From contig CAKQQY010000023.1 in assembly GCA_934271245.1 (NCBI GenBank), forward strand, positions 1 through 30,288: DNA of 30,288 bases. Direction: 5' to 3'. Under the pieces are notes generated by a model. The model saw only the letters and a program-made list of their open reading frames with translations. It did no database searches and was not told the DNA's origin. Numbering within the stretch: position 1 is the first letter of the stretch; every line of letters begins with the position of its first letter. The DNA comes from an uncultured Clostridia bacterium (lineage in GTDB: Bacteria > Bacillota > Clostridia > Christensenellales > Borkfalkiaceae). Below, in pieces: positions 23,412-30,111 of the stretch. The position numbers were made by a program, and so were the translations under genes.

Positions 23412-24557
23412 ATGAAAAAACTAAAAAACGGAATATTCGGCTTCGCCGTAATATTTTTTGCGGTTTCGTGCGTCGTATTTTCCGTTGCGTGCATTATCCG
23501 ATACTCTTTGGATTATCTTATCCCCGCAATAGTTACGGGCGCGTGCGCCGCCGTTTTAATAACGGTAATAGTTATGTCCGGTTATAACTTTAAGCGGTAC
23601 AATTACCGCGTTTCGTGTAACCATACTTACTATTTAGAAGGCAAAAACCTGTTTGAAAACGCCGAACTTATACGCGAAAAGAAGATTCGCTTCGTAAATA
23701 AAACGTTGAAAGGCAAACTTAAAGAAAACACGGTTAAAACCTATAAAAACGCCGATATGAACTTGCGGTTTAAGGCGTACGAACTGAAAGACGATTTTCA
23801 GGTTATCGCTCTCGATAATAAAGACCTTCAAAAAAACGGCAATAGAATTAATTTTGCGGACGTCGAAACCAATACCGACTTGCTTATCGAAAAAATCGGC
23901 ATTGCGGATTTTAACGGCGAATACCGAATAAACAACCCCTATTATAACGACAAAATCAAAGGGAATTACGGCGAAGAAAGGCATTATACCGAGAACAAAA
24001 AAACGCTTATAACGATAAATAAAGCCGACGGCATATATTTTACTCGTCAGTACGAATACGCCGTCGAATATTATTCCGCGCTGAAAACGGTATTTGAAAA
24101 CTCTCTGCCCCACTGGATAATGAATCGCGACGGTTTCTGTTTTTCTTTCGAAACGATAGGAGAAGCGAGAAAGAAGGTCGTTGCAGAGATTAACAGATTA
24201 AACGCCTTGACGCCCGAAAAACGTAGTTTTCGTTACTTTATAACGGAAAAACAAAGAAACGGCACGTTTTACCACGAATTTCAGGCGGGCAACAGAAAGA
24301 ACGTGTTTTGGGATAAAACTTCGCTTTTACTTTCGGACGCCGTAATGGACGAATCGCGTTTCGGCGCGTTTTTAGACAAAAATATTCCCGATTACGATTA
24401 TTACGGGTCTACCAAAGTAAATAAAGAAACGTGGATAAAGTTAGTAAAAGAATCCGAAAACGAGTCCGAAACTATTCGTGATATAATGACCGAACTGACC
24501 CCTTGGGCAAAACGCAGTATCGCGATGTACGGTTGTTTTACAATCATAGGCATTTAA
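23412..24557 (+). CDS. Unknown membrane-anchored protein
   Basis: A 381-residue protein that I do not recognise. Two hydrophobic segments lie at about 7-29 and 33-57. The remaining ~320 residues form one soluble region, rich in Asn, Tyr and charged residues, with no Cys cluster or nucleotide-binding motif, and it would lie in the cytoplasm if the two segments form a hairpin. GGAAGA precedes the ATG. It shares a transcript with the SIMPL gene and ends upstream of the strong terminator at 24787. No function can be given. Confidence 0.75.
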   Translation: MKKLKNGIFGFAVIFFAVSCVVFSVACIIRYSLDYLIPAIVTGACAAVLITVIVMSGYNFKRYNYRVSCNHTYYLEGKNLFENAELIREKKIRFVNKTLKGKLKENTVKTYKNADMNLRFKAYELKDDFQVIALDNKDLQKNGNRINFADVETNTDLLIEKIGIADFNGEYRINNPYYNDKIKGNYGEERHYTENKKTLITINKADGIYFTRQYEYAVEYYSALKTVFENSLPHWIMNRDGFCFSFETIGEARKKVVAEINRLNALTPEKRSFRYFITEKQRNGTFYHEFQAGNRKNVFWDKTSLLLSDAVMDESRFGAFLDKNIPDYDYYGSTKVNKETWIKLVKESENESETIRDIMTELTPWAKRSIAMYGCFTIIGI

Positions 24558-24786
24558 AGAACCGTCCGCACCACTGTCTGCCACTCGCCGCCGACACTGA
24601 AAACCCCGACAGCCACTCTCCGCAAAAAACGCCGCAAAAACACACTCAAAAACTTGCGTTAAACAGCGGCCCCCACGCTTTTCCCATTCGCAATTTTGCG
24701 GCTTTACCGATTTCCCCTCACTTTTTCCTTTCGCAATTTTGCGGCTTCTCGTTTTTCCGCTTTGCGGCATTTTAATAAACGCAACG
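24558..24786. other. Non-coding interval, G-poor, with short repeats
   Basis: No convincing gene is seen on either strand. The + strand is C-rich and G-poor and contains two copies of an 18-base unit (see 24687-24747). A minus-strand open frame across it overlaps the end of the unknown gene and has repeat-derived, low-complexity content. Confidence 0.6.
24687..24747. repeat. Two direct copies of an 18-base unit, 43 bp apart
   Basis: TTCGCAATTTTGCGGCTT occurs at 24687-24704 and again at 24730-24747. Each copy contains the near-palindrome CGCAA-TT-TTGCG. A weaker relative (CCGCTTTGCGGC) follows. Two copies are too few for a CRISPR array, and the unit is too short. Confidence 0.7.
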
Positions 24787-24821
24787 AAAAAAGACTAACG
24801 AAAAACTCGTTAGTCTTTTTT
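24787..24821. terminator. Strong bidirectional terminator
   Basis: AAAAAAGACTAACGA (24787-24801) and its exact complement (24807-24821) form a 15-bp stem with loop AAAAC. The A and T runs at its ends give a T-run in both directions, so it can end both the SIMPL/unknown transcript (+) and the Spo0A-C-like gene (-), whose stop is 33 bases away. Confidence 0.88.
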
Positions 24822-24853
24822 AATAAATTTTCTCTGTCCGAAAATCGCCGATT

Positions 24854-25312
24854 TTAATCGTAAATTTTCATAAACCCTGCGTTTTGGTTTTCAAGCAACA
24901 AACTGTCCATATTGAGTTTTTCGCAGAACAGGGCGATAAATTCCGAGTTGGAAGGTTTATAATGCCTGTCCGCGATAGCGAAGTTAAACATTTTATTCAA
25001 ATTCAGCATTTTACCGCTGCGGCACGCGACGCCAATTTCGTATCGTATGCCTCTTTCGACAAGTGTGGCGGCGGTATTGAAAATCCGCGCGACGGCAGGA
25101 TATAATTCCTTCATAACGGAATTTAAAACCGTCGGCTTTTTATAAGTAAGTTTAATGGCTTCTCTTAAATAGTTGCAGCCTTTGTTCTGAAAAGGAATGC
25201 CTACCATTGCAAACATCAGGTTAATTTTTCTGTCGATTGCAAAGGACGCGGAGTCCTTTTCCGTAAAACTACTTGTGTCTTCGTCGGATTCGCCGAAATT
25301 ATGATTATTCAT
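24854..25312 (-). CDS. Receiver-less Spo0A C-terminal-domain protein
   Basis: A 152-residue protein matching only the DNA-binding domain of the sporulation regulator Spo0A. Residues about 28-135 cover the domain: NYLREAIKLTY at 47-57, ELYPAVARIFNTAATLVERG at 69-88 with the recognition helix at about 81-97, and the late KPSNSEFIALFCEKL at 119-133. The phosphoacceptor receiver domain of full Spo0A is missing; the first 27 residues are a short polar leader. It cannot be activated by the usual phosphorelay, so it either acts constitutively, pairs with a partner, or is controlled by its own expression. GGAAGA precedes the ATG. It lies 155 bases downstream of the response regulator gene and has a possible promoter of its own. 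Confidence 0.85.
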   Translation of the reverse strand: MNNHNFGESDEDTSSFTEKDSASFAIDRKINLMFAMVGIPFQNKGCNYLREAIKLTYKKPTVLNSVMKELYPAVARIFNTAATLVERGIRYEIGVACRSGKMLNLNKMFNFAIADRHYKPSNSEFIALFCEKLNMDSLLLENQNAGFMKIYD

Positions 25313-25408
25313 GTTTTCTTCCGAAATGCGGCGCTATCCGCGAAAAGGTATCCACCGATTCGCGAACAGGAACCGTACTTCAACCCCCTTAACTTATTTT
25401 GTAATTAA

Positions 25409-25417
25409 ATTATAACA
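25409..25417 (-). promoter_or_regulatory. Extended -10 promoter candidate for the Spo0A-C-like gene
   Basis: On the minus strand TGTTATAAT is an extended -10 element (TG-N-TATAAT). No good -35 box lies at the right distance, as is common for this class. The leader to the start codon would be about 90 bases. Confidence 0.4.
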
Positions 25418-25466
25418 CGGGGTAAATGAACGATGTATACAGAAAAGATGAACGAATAATGAATTA

Positions 25467-26297
25467 TCAGTTATTTTTGCTTAAATACGCTCTTTTTCTG
25501 TCGATAAGTTCGGCGGTGGTAAACTCAGCCCAGTCGTAATTTTTCATATATTCGCCCATAAACGCGTCGACGGCGTTCAGGTCCATAGCCATAAAATTAT
25601 AGAAATCGCAATTAACTTTTGAAACGTCCAACGCAAGGCAGTTCCAGCCGAAAATGACTATATCGCCTATACCGTAGGAATTAAGAATATTTTTAAGGTC
25701 TTTTTTAGTGTGTTGCAGATTATTGTTAAGGTTAGCGTCGCTTTCGTTGCCGTCCCATAAAACGCTGCACACTTCCGCGGCGGTAACGCCCGCGCCCTTT
25801 CTGTCGACTAAATAAGCGAGAAGTTCTTTCGCTTTGCCTTTGTTGAACAAAACGAGTTTCCCGTCCACGAACACGTCGAAATTGCCGAAAGTCTGAATTT
25901 TAACTCTTTGCGCTTCTATATCGGTTTCGTTTCTTTTAACGCGTTCGAGAACGTGTTTAATCTGTTCGGCGGTAACGGGTTTTAAAAGATAACCGTCGGG
26001 GCGGACGGCAAAGGCGTCCAACGCGAATTCCGCGTAAGAAGTGCAGAAAATTATTCTAATAGACGGATAAGTTTTCCGTAACTCTTTTGCCAGAGAAATA
26101 CCGTTGCACCATTCGAGCCGCATATCGAGAAACGCCATGTCCGGAACGAGTTTTTCTTCTTGTAACTGTTTCAGATATCCGAAAACTTCTTTTCTTGTGG
26201 AGAGAGCGTGAACTTCGGCGTCGGGAATTGCTTTTTTGATACTCTTTTCTATAGATTCCAATAAAAAACTTTCGTCGTCAACCGCTAATACAATCAT
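25467..26297 (-). CDS. Response regulator with SARP-type output domain
   Basis: A 276-residue regulator. The receiver domain (1-120) has acidic D7/D8, phosphoacceptor D58 (AFLDMRL), T86 and K106 (LLKPV). From about 133 a winged-helix domain begins (IQTFGNFDVFVDGK, then KELLAYLVDRKGAGVTAAEV and LNNNLQHTKKDLKNIL), as in the SARP/OmpR-like activators; the tail with MGEYMKNYDWAEF resembles the start of a transcriptional activation (BTAD-like) domain. It overlaps the kinase gene by 20 bases, so the two form one signalling pair. LytS-type kinases usually pair with LytTR or AraC-type regulators, so a SARP-like output is less common. Confidence 0.85.
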   Translation of the reverse strand: MIVLAVDDESFLLESIEKSIKKAIPDAEVHALSTRKEVFGYLKQLQEEKLVPDMAFLDMRLEWCNGISLAKELRKTYPSIRIIFCTSYAEFALDAFAVRPDGYLLKPVTAEQIKHVLERVKRNETDIEAQRVKIQTFGNFDVFVDGKLVLFNKGKAKELLAYLVDRKGAGVTAAEVCSVLWDGNESDANLNNNLQHTKKDLKNILNSYGIGDIVIFGWNCLALDVSKVNCDFYNFMAMDLNAVDAFMGEYMKNYDWAEFTTAELIDRKRAYLSKNN

Positions 26298-27519
26298 CTT
26301 CGCAGCCCCCGGGAATAGCGATAATAACGCTCGTTCCTTCTCCTTTTTCGCTTAAAATTTTCATTTCCGCATTGCAGTATGCTTTTAACAGATATTTGGC
26401 GTTTGCTAAGCCTACGTGGCCTTCCGTTTTAACGTAATCGGCAGCAGGACTGTCGAAACCGACGCCGTCGTCTTTGACGATAAGATAGACGAGATTGTTT
26501 TCTCTGTAAGTAGAAATAGTAACGGTGCCGCCTTCGTCTTTGTCTGCTATACCGTGTTTAACGGCGTTTTCGACGATAGGTTGAAGGCAAAGCGCAGGCA
26601 TAAAGAAATTTTCTTCCTTTATATCGTAAACCACCTTTAATTTATCTCCGAACCTTATTTTTTCGAGATTTAAGTAATGGGTAACGTTTTGAAACATTTT
26701 CTTAAACGGCATACTTGCCACGTTAGATAAAGACAACGTGTCAATGTTTCCCCTTAAATAGCCCATAAATTCGTCAATGGCTTCCTGTGCTTTGGCGGAA
26801 TCCTGTTCGCATAAAACCCTTATCGTCGCAAGACAATTAAAAATAAAATGCGGACGCATCTGACCGGACGCCAGGATATTTTTAACGTTTTCTCTGTACT
26901 TGTTTTCCTGTTTGATTTCCCCTCTGATTTTGCCTACTCTGTCCATAACGCGGCGATAGCCTATAAATAAACCGAAAAAGGAAGAACTCAATAAATTAGA
27001 CGAGTTGGTAAAAAATATTACTTTTCCTTCTTTCACGAAAATTCCGCATAAAATGGAAATGCAGAAGATCGAGAAACTGTACGCAAAAATTTCTCTGGGA
27101 TAAAGATAAAATAAATTGTAAACTAAAATACCGCATACGCACAACATAACGTCGTACATTTGCGACTGAACGAACTTATTAACGTATAAGCAAGGTAAAA
27201 ACAACGACATAAAGAATAAGGCAAGCAGTAATTTTGTACAAATTACCGTTTTCTTGCAATACCCTAACTTTTTCACGGCACGCGCTCCAAAAAAGACCGT
27301 GGCTAAACCGCCGATACCGATCGTATAAAAGTATAAAATACCGCTTGTCCACCAGCCGATAGCGTAATAAAGAGAAATTCTGATAACCATACCGATTACC
27401 GCAATCACAGAGAAATACACGAGATTCGTGATATTCGACAAAATAAAATCTTTTTTGATAACTTCGTTATTATAAAATAGTTTGGCCCGTAAAATCGATT
27501 CTTTTTTTGCATAAACCAT
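26278..27519 (-). CDS. LytS/YesM-type sensor histidine kinase
   Basis: A 413-residue membrane kinase. About six hydrophobic segments lie within residues 25-190, followed by a short coiled linker. The His_kinase motif is RPHFIFNCL at 222-230, with H224 the phosphorylation site. The ATPase domain shows the N-box QPIVENAVKHGI at 313-324, DDGVGF at 350-355 and GHVGLANAKYLLK at 367-379. No large outer sensor domain is present, so the signal is probably sensed in the membrane. The start is preceded by AGGGA about 11 bases away. A consensus promoter and a leader hairpin precede it, and the response regulator follows with a 20-base overlap. Confidence 0.9.
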   Translation of the reverse strand: MVYAKKESILRAKLFYNNEVIKKDFILSNITNLVYFSVIAVIGMVIRISLYYAIGWWTSGILYFYTIGIGGLATVFFGARAVKKLGYCKKTVICTKLLLALFFMSLFLPCLYVNKFVQSQMYDVMLCVCGILVYNLFYLYPREIFAYSFSIFCISILCGIFVKEGKVIFFTNSSNLLSSSFFGLFIGYRRVMDRVGKIRGEIKQENKYRENVKNILASGQMRPHFIFNCLATIRVLCEQDSAKAQEAIDEFMGYLRGNIDTLSLSNVASMPFKKMFQNVTHYLNLEKIRFGDKLKVVYDIKEENFFMPALCLQPIVENAVKHGIADKDEGGTVTISTYRENNLVYLIVKDDGVGFDSPAADYVKTEGHVGLANAKYLLKAYCNAEMKILSEKGEGTSVIIAIPGGCEDDCISG

Positions 27520-27552
27520 TAAAAACTTAATCCCTAAAAAGATGAATAAAAA

Positions 27553-27578
27553 GCGGATACTGTAGATATGCTATCCGC
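27553..27578 (-). promoter_or_regulatory. Leader hairpin with T-run (possible attenuator)
   Basis: On the minus strand GCGGATA (27572-27578) and TATCCGC (27553-27559) pair over 7 bases with a 12-base loop and are followed directly by TTTTTATTC. It lies within about 10 bases of the predicted transcription start and 34 bases before the kinase ATG. It could end transcription early or protect the 5' end of the message. Confidence 0.45.
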
Positions 27579-27591
27579 ATAAACTATCGAA

Positions 27592-27620
27592 ATTATAATA
27601 TTTTTGGAAAAATTTGTCAA
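27592..27620 (-). promoter_or_regulatory. Consensus promoter of the two-component operon
   Basis: On the minus strand TTGACA (27615-27620) and TATAAT (27592-27597) are both perfect, with a 17-base spacer. Transcription would start near 27585. Confidence 0.75.
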
Positions 27621-27632
27621 TACCCAAAACGG

Positions 27633-27648
27633 AATTTTGTACAAAATT
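27633..27648. promoter_or_regulatory. 16-bp perfect palindrome upstream of the kinase promoter
   Basis: AATTTTGTACAAAATT is fully symmetric and is centred about 55 bases upstream of the predicted start, 13 bases above the -35 box. A further GTACAAAA follows at 27657-27664. It is a plausible regulator-binding site, perhaps for the response regulator itself. Confidence 0.45.
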
Positions 27649-27688
27649 TATTATAAGTACAAAAATCTTATGCAAAAATTTTCCGATT

Positions 27689-27727
27689 ATAAAAAATGCC
27701 GCCCGATTTTTTACTTCGCGCGGCATT
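27689..27727 (-). terminator. Rho-independent terminator of the LRR lipoprotein gene
   Basis: AATGCCGC (27695-27702) and GCGGCATT (27720-27727) form an 8-bp stem. On the minus strand the stem runs into TTTTTTATAATC. It lies 35 bases after the stop of the LRR gene. Confidence 0.75.
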
Positions 27728-27761
27728 ATTGCCTTGCAAGTTTTTTAACCGTTATACTCTC

Positions 27762-28910
27762 TTAAACGGATTTATACCCCCAGACCACGTTAGCGTTGCA
27801 CCCGTCAGACCACTTTTCGCTCCACCCGAAAGGTTTCTCGGTCAGGTTTTCAATATATATCGTTTGATCCTTTCCCCAGCCATAAAAGGCGCCTTCGCCC
27901 ATACTCGTTACCGTCGCGGGGATAACGATAGATTTTATATTACTGCACCCCTTAAAGGCATTCTCCTTGATACTTTCTAATACGCTCCCTTTTTCAAATT
28001 CTACGGAGCGTATTTTTGTGTTTTCAAATGCGCTTTCGTATATACACCGAACGTTTTTCGGAATCTTTATAGATTCTATACTCGACCCGACGAACGCTTC
28101 TGCCCATATAGAACTCACAGATTCGGGCAAAGTAACCGATTTAAGTTTCGGGGTATTGTAAAAAATTCTTGAATAAATATAATTTATACCGTTTGGTAAT
28201 TTAATATATTCCAGATTTACACAATTATCTACTATACTATCCAGCCCACTATCGACGGAGTCCGGTATGCTAAGCGATTTAAGCCCGCTGCCGGAAAACG
28301 CTTTCATACCTATCAAAGTTAAACCGTCGGGTAATTCGATTGATTCGAGCGCCGTACACCCCGTAAAAGCCAGATTCCCTATTTGGGATAAGTTTTTCGG
28401 CAAAGTCACTTTGGTTATATTTACGTTATTTTCAAACGCTTTTGTTCCTATTTCCCATACAGGTAACCCGTTAAAAGTAGCGGGAACGTCGATTTCCTTA
28501 GAAGTCACCGTGCCGATACCCTTTACCGTATAAACGGTTCCTTTGTCGCTCAAAGAGTATTCAAGACTTTCAACCGCGTACTCTTTAACATCCGACCAAA
28601 CGGAATCCCAATACTTTTTCCCGTCGCCTAAAGCAATAACTTTTATCTCGTACTTACCTGCTACCGTAAACGAAGATAAGTCGTACGTGTTTTTAGGCGT
28701 GGTTTTTTCTTTTCCGTCAATATTTACTAAATATCCGACCGAGTTTTCCACTTTATCCCAGGTAAGCGTCTTTCCGCTTATCTGTAAGTTTGTAGGCGCC
28801 TGCAATTTATGCCCCGAATCATTGTTACACGCGGCAAAACCCGCCGTCAACGCCAACGCCATAAGCATTATAAGGGTTATTATTCTGTTTCTTCTCTTTT
28901 TCCCGCTCAT
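27762..28910 (-). CDS. BspA-like leucine-rich-repeat lipoprotein with N-terminal FnIII-like domain
   Basis: A 382-residue exported protein. The start at 28910 is chosen over an in-frame ATG at 28949 because AAAGGAG lies seven bases before it and the signal peptide then begins correctly (MSGKKRRNRII). C28 follows GFAA, giving a lipobox. Residues about 34-110 form a fibronectin-III-like domain (LQAPTNLQISGKTLTWD). From about 112, LRR_5-type repeats follow (GLPVWEIGTKAFENN, ITKVTLPKNLSQIGNLAFTGC and several more). The tail (GWGKDQTIYIENLTEKP..WGYKSV) closely matches the partial gene at 30112. BspA-like proteins mediate adhesion or protein binding in other bacteria; here the partner is unknown. 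Confidence 0.88.
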   Translation of the reverse strand: MSGKKRRNRIITLIMLMALALTAGFAACNNDSGHKLQAPTNLQISGKTLTWDKVENSVGYLVNIDGKEKTTPKNTYDLSSFTVAGKYEIKVIALGDGKKYWDSVWSDVKEYAVESLEYSLSDKGTVYTVKGIGTVTSKEIDVPATFNGLPVWEIGTKAFENNVNITKVTLPKNLSQIGNLAFTGCTALESIELPDGLTLIGMKAFSGSGLKSLSIPDSVDSGLDSIVDNCVNLEYIKLPNGINYIYSRIFYNTPKLKSVTLPESVSSIWAEAFVGSSIESIKIPKNVRCIYESAFENTKIRSVEFEKGSVLESIKENAFKGCSNIKSIVIPATVTSMGEGAFYGWGKDQTIYIENLTEKPFGWSEKWSDGCNANVVWGYKSV

Positions 28911-28917
28911 TAACTTT

Positions 28918-28924
28918 CTCCTTT
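28918..28924 (-). promoter_or_regulatory. Ribosome binding site that sets the LRR start
   Basis: AAAGGAG on the minus strand lies seven bases before the ATG at 28908-28910. The alternative upstream ATG (28949) lacks such a site. Confidence 0.75.
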
Positions 28925-28968
28925 TTCTACTATTAAAAGCGTTAAACAACCGCCTTTATTTAAAATTA

Positions 28969-28995
28969 TTCAGGCTATAATATATATAGCCTGAA
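28969..28995 (-). terminator. Perfect 11-bp hairpin between the binding protein and LRR genes
   Basis: TTCAGGCTATA (28969-28979) and its exact complement (28985-28995) enclose ATATA. On the minus strand TAATTTTAAAT follows, a weak T-run, so it probably stops only part of the transcription or stabilises the upstream message. The rest of the gap 28911-29062 shows no gene and no clear promoter. Confidence 0.5.
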
Positions 28996-29062
28996 CAAAA
29001 GACTTTATACTTAAATATATTCGTTATTCTGCGTCGACGGAAATACTTAGTATAGAAATTTT

Positions 29063-29977
29063 TCAATTCTCGCCATCACTTATATCTATAAGGAACGACA
29101 TTCCGTTAGTAGGGTTAATTTCGCCGTCTAATATCCCTTGCAATAAATCCGCAATAAAATCTATCATGTTCATAACGTCTTGATTAAAATCTCTGAATCC
29201 GTAAACCGGCATACCGTTCGGGTCGTATGTATACCCTATATTAATAAGAGCGGTTTCCGTCGCTTCCGCGTTCGAATTGCAACAATTAAATATTGCATCC
29301 GGCGAAATTTGGTTTCCCTGATTATTTATCTTACTTCTTAAATATCCCTCTATTTCATTCACGTTGTTAATTTCAAATTCATGTCTCGTGATATTTGAAT
29401 AGTTAGACAATTCCGCCCTTACCTTATTAAGATAAGCCGCCCCATGGGCATTATTGCAATAGAAGATAAAAACGTTATAATTTTCGGACGAATCCCAATA
29501 ATTTTCTATAAAATCGTTCACGGCTCTTTCAATTGATCCTTCAATGTCAAAATCCACATATATTGCAAACGGGTAATTATTATTTTGTCTTTGCCCGATA
29601 ATAATTACGACAATTCCCTGATTATTAGCGTTTGTAAGAACCGTATCCAAAGCGTTTTCATTAACCGGCTTTATCACTATCGCGTCTACTTGTTGAACGA
29701 TGAACCCGGTAAGTTGGGTTATTTGATCGTTCACGTTGTTTCCGGCGTTTTCAACCGTAACGGTAACGTTGCTGTTTGGATATAAAGACTGTATATAAGT
29801 AGTGATCGTTGACATAACTGCATCATCTAACGAAGTCAGACTCACCCCGACAGTCACGTTGGAATTGCTATCCGCGTTGATTTCTGTCACGGTGTTGTTT
29901 CTTGTAAGCCCTATAAATACGGATAAACACATTACCGCTACTAAAATAAAACTTGAAATTCTTTTTGTCTTTTTCAT
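29063..29977 (-). CDS. Orphan type-1 periplasmic sugar-binding protein
   Basis: A 304-residue exported protein of the ribose/galactose-binding (Peripla_BP_4) type. The start at 29977 is preferred because AAAGGAG lies eight bases upstream and the predicted transcript begins after the earlier ATG at 30019. The signal peptide ends near EINA-DS and has no lipobox. The mature part begins VTVGVSLTSLDDAV, followed by QLTGFIVQQVDAIVIKPVNENAL, the family core, and GMPVYGFRDFN later. It is rich in Asn, unlike the rest of the window. No permease or ATPase gene is adjacent; it lies between two LRR lipoprotein paralogues, so it may bind sugar for signalling rather than transport. That is inference. Confidence 0.85.
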   Translation of the reverse strand: MKKTKRISSFILVAVMCLSVFIGLTRNNTVTEINADSNSNVTVGVSLTSLDDAVMSTITTYIQSLYPNSNVTVTVENAGNNVNDQITQLTGFIVQQVDAIVIKPVNENALDTVLTNANNQGIVVIIIGQRQNNNYPFAIYVDFDIEGSIERAVNDFIENYWDSSENYNVFIFYCNNAHGAAYLNKVRAELSNYSNITRHEFEINNVNEIEGYLRSKINNQGNQISPDAIFNCCNSNAEATETALINIGYTYDPNGMPVYGFRDFNQDVMNMIDFIADLLQGILDGEINPTNGMSFLIDISDGEN

Positions 29978-29985
29978 AATATTTT

Positions 29986-29992
29986 CTCCTTT
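29986..29992 (-). promoter_or_regulatory. Ribosome binding site that sets the sugar-binding protein start
   Basis: AAAGGAG on the minus strand lies eight bases before the ATG at 29975-29977. Confidence 0.75.
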
Positions 29993-30019
29993 GGTAAATT
30001 TTGGTTTCCCCTTAAACAT

Positions 30020-30048
30020 ATTTTATCATAGCGTAAACCGTTTTTCAA
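30020..30048 (-). promoter_or_regulatory. Promoter of the orphan sugar-binding protein
   Basis: TTGAAA (30043-30048) and TAAAAT (30020-30025) on the minus strand, 17 bases apart. Transcription would start near 30013, after the first in-frame ATG (30019). Just upstream, CCCCGA and TCGGGG (30049-30054, 30071-30076) can pair and may be a weak terminator of the next gene. Confidence 0.55.
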
Positions 30049-30111
30049 CCCCGAATTTTAAAAAATTTTGTCGGGGATAAAAACTCCGCTGTTATCTGTA
30101 ACCTTTTTCCC

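Noticed and set aside
23634..24113. A 159-codon minus-strand frame inside the unknown membrane protein gene.
   Set aside because: Phe/Val-rich shadow composition, no ribosome binding site, and opposite to a gene in a clear transcript.
24687..24747. Possible CRISPR remnant.
   Set aside because: Only two units of 18 bases, a 25-base gap between them, and no cas genes in the window.
24441..24770. A 109-codon minus-strand frame across the repeat gap.
   Set aside because: Its N-terminal part is produced by the short repeats, it overlaps the convergent gene end, and it has no start signals.
28911..28949. A longer LRR protein starting at 28949.
   Set aside because: It would add a basic 13-residue stretch before the signal peptide and has no ribosome binding site, unlike the ATG at 28910.
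29978..30019. A longer sugar-binding protein starting at 30019.
   Set aside because: The predicted transcript begins after this ATG, and the ATG at 29977 has a strong ribosome binding site and a proper signal peptide.
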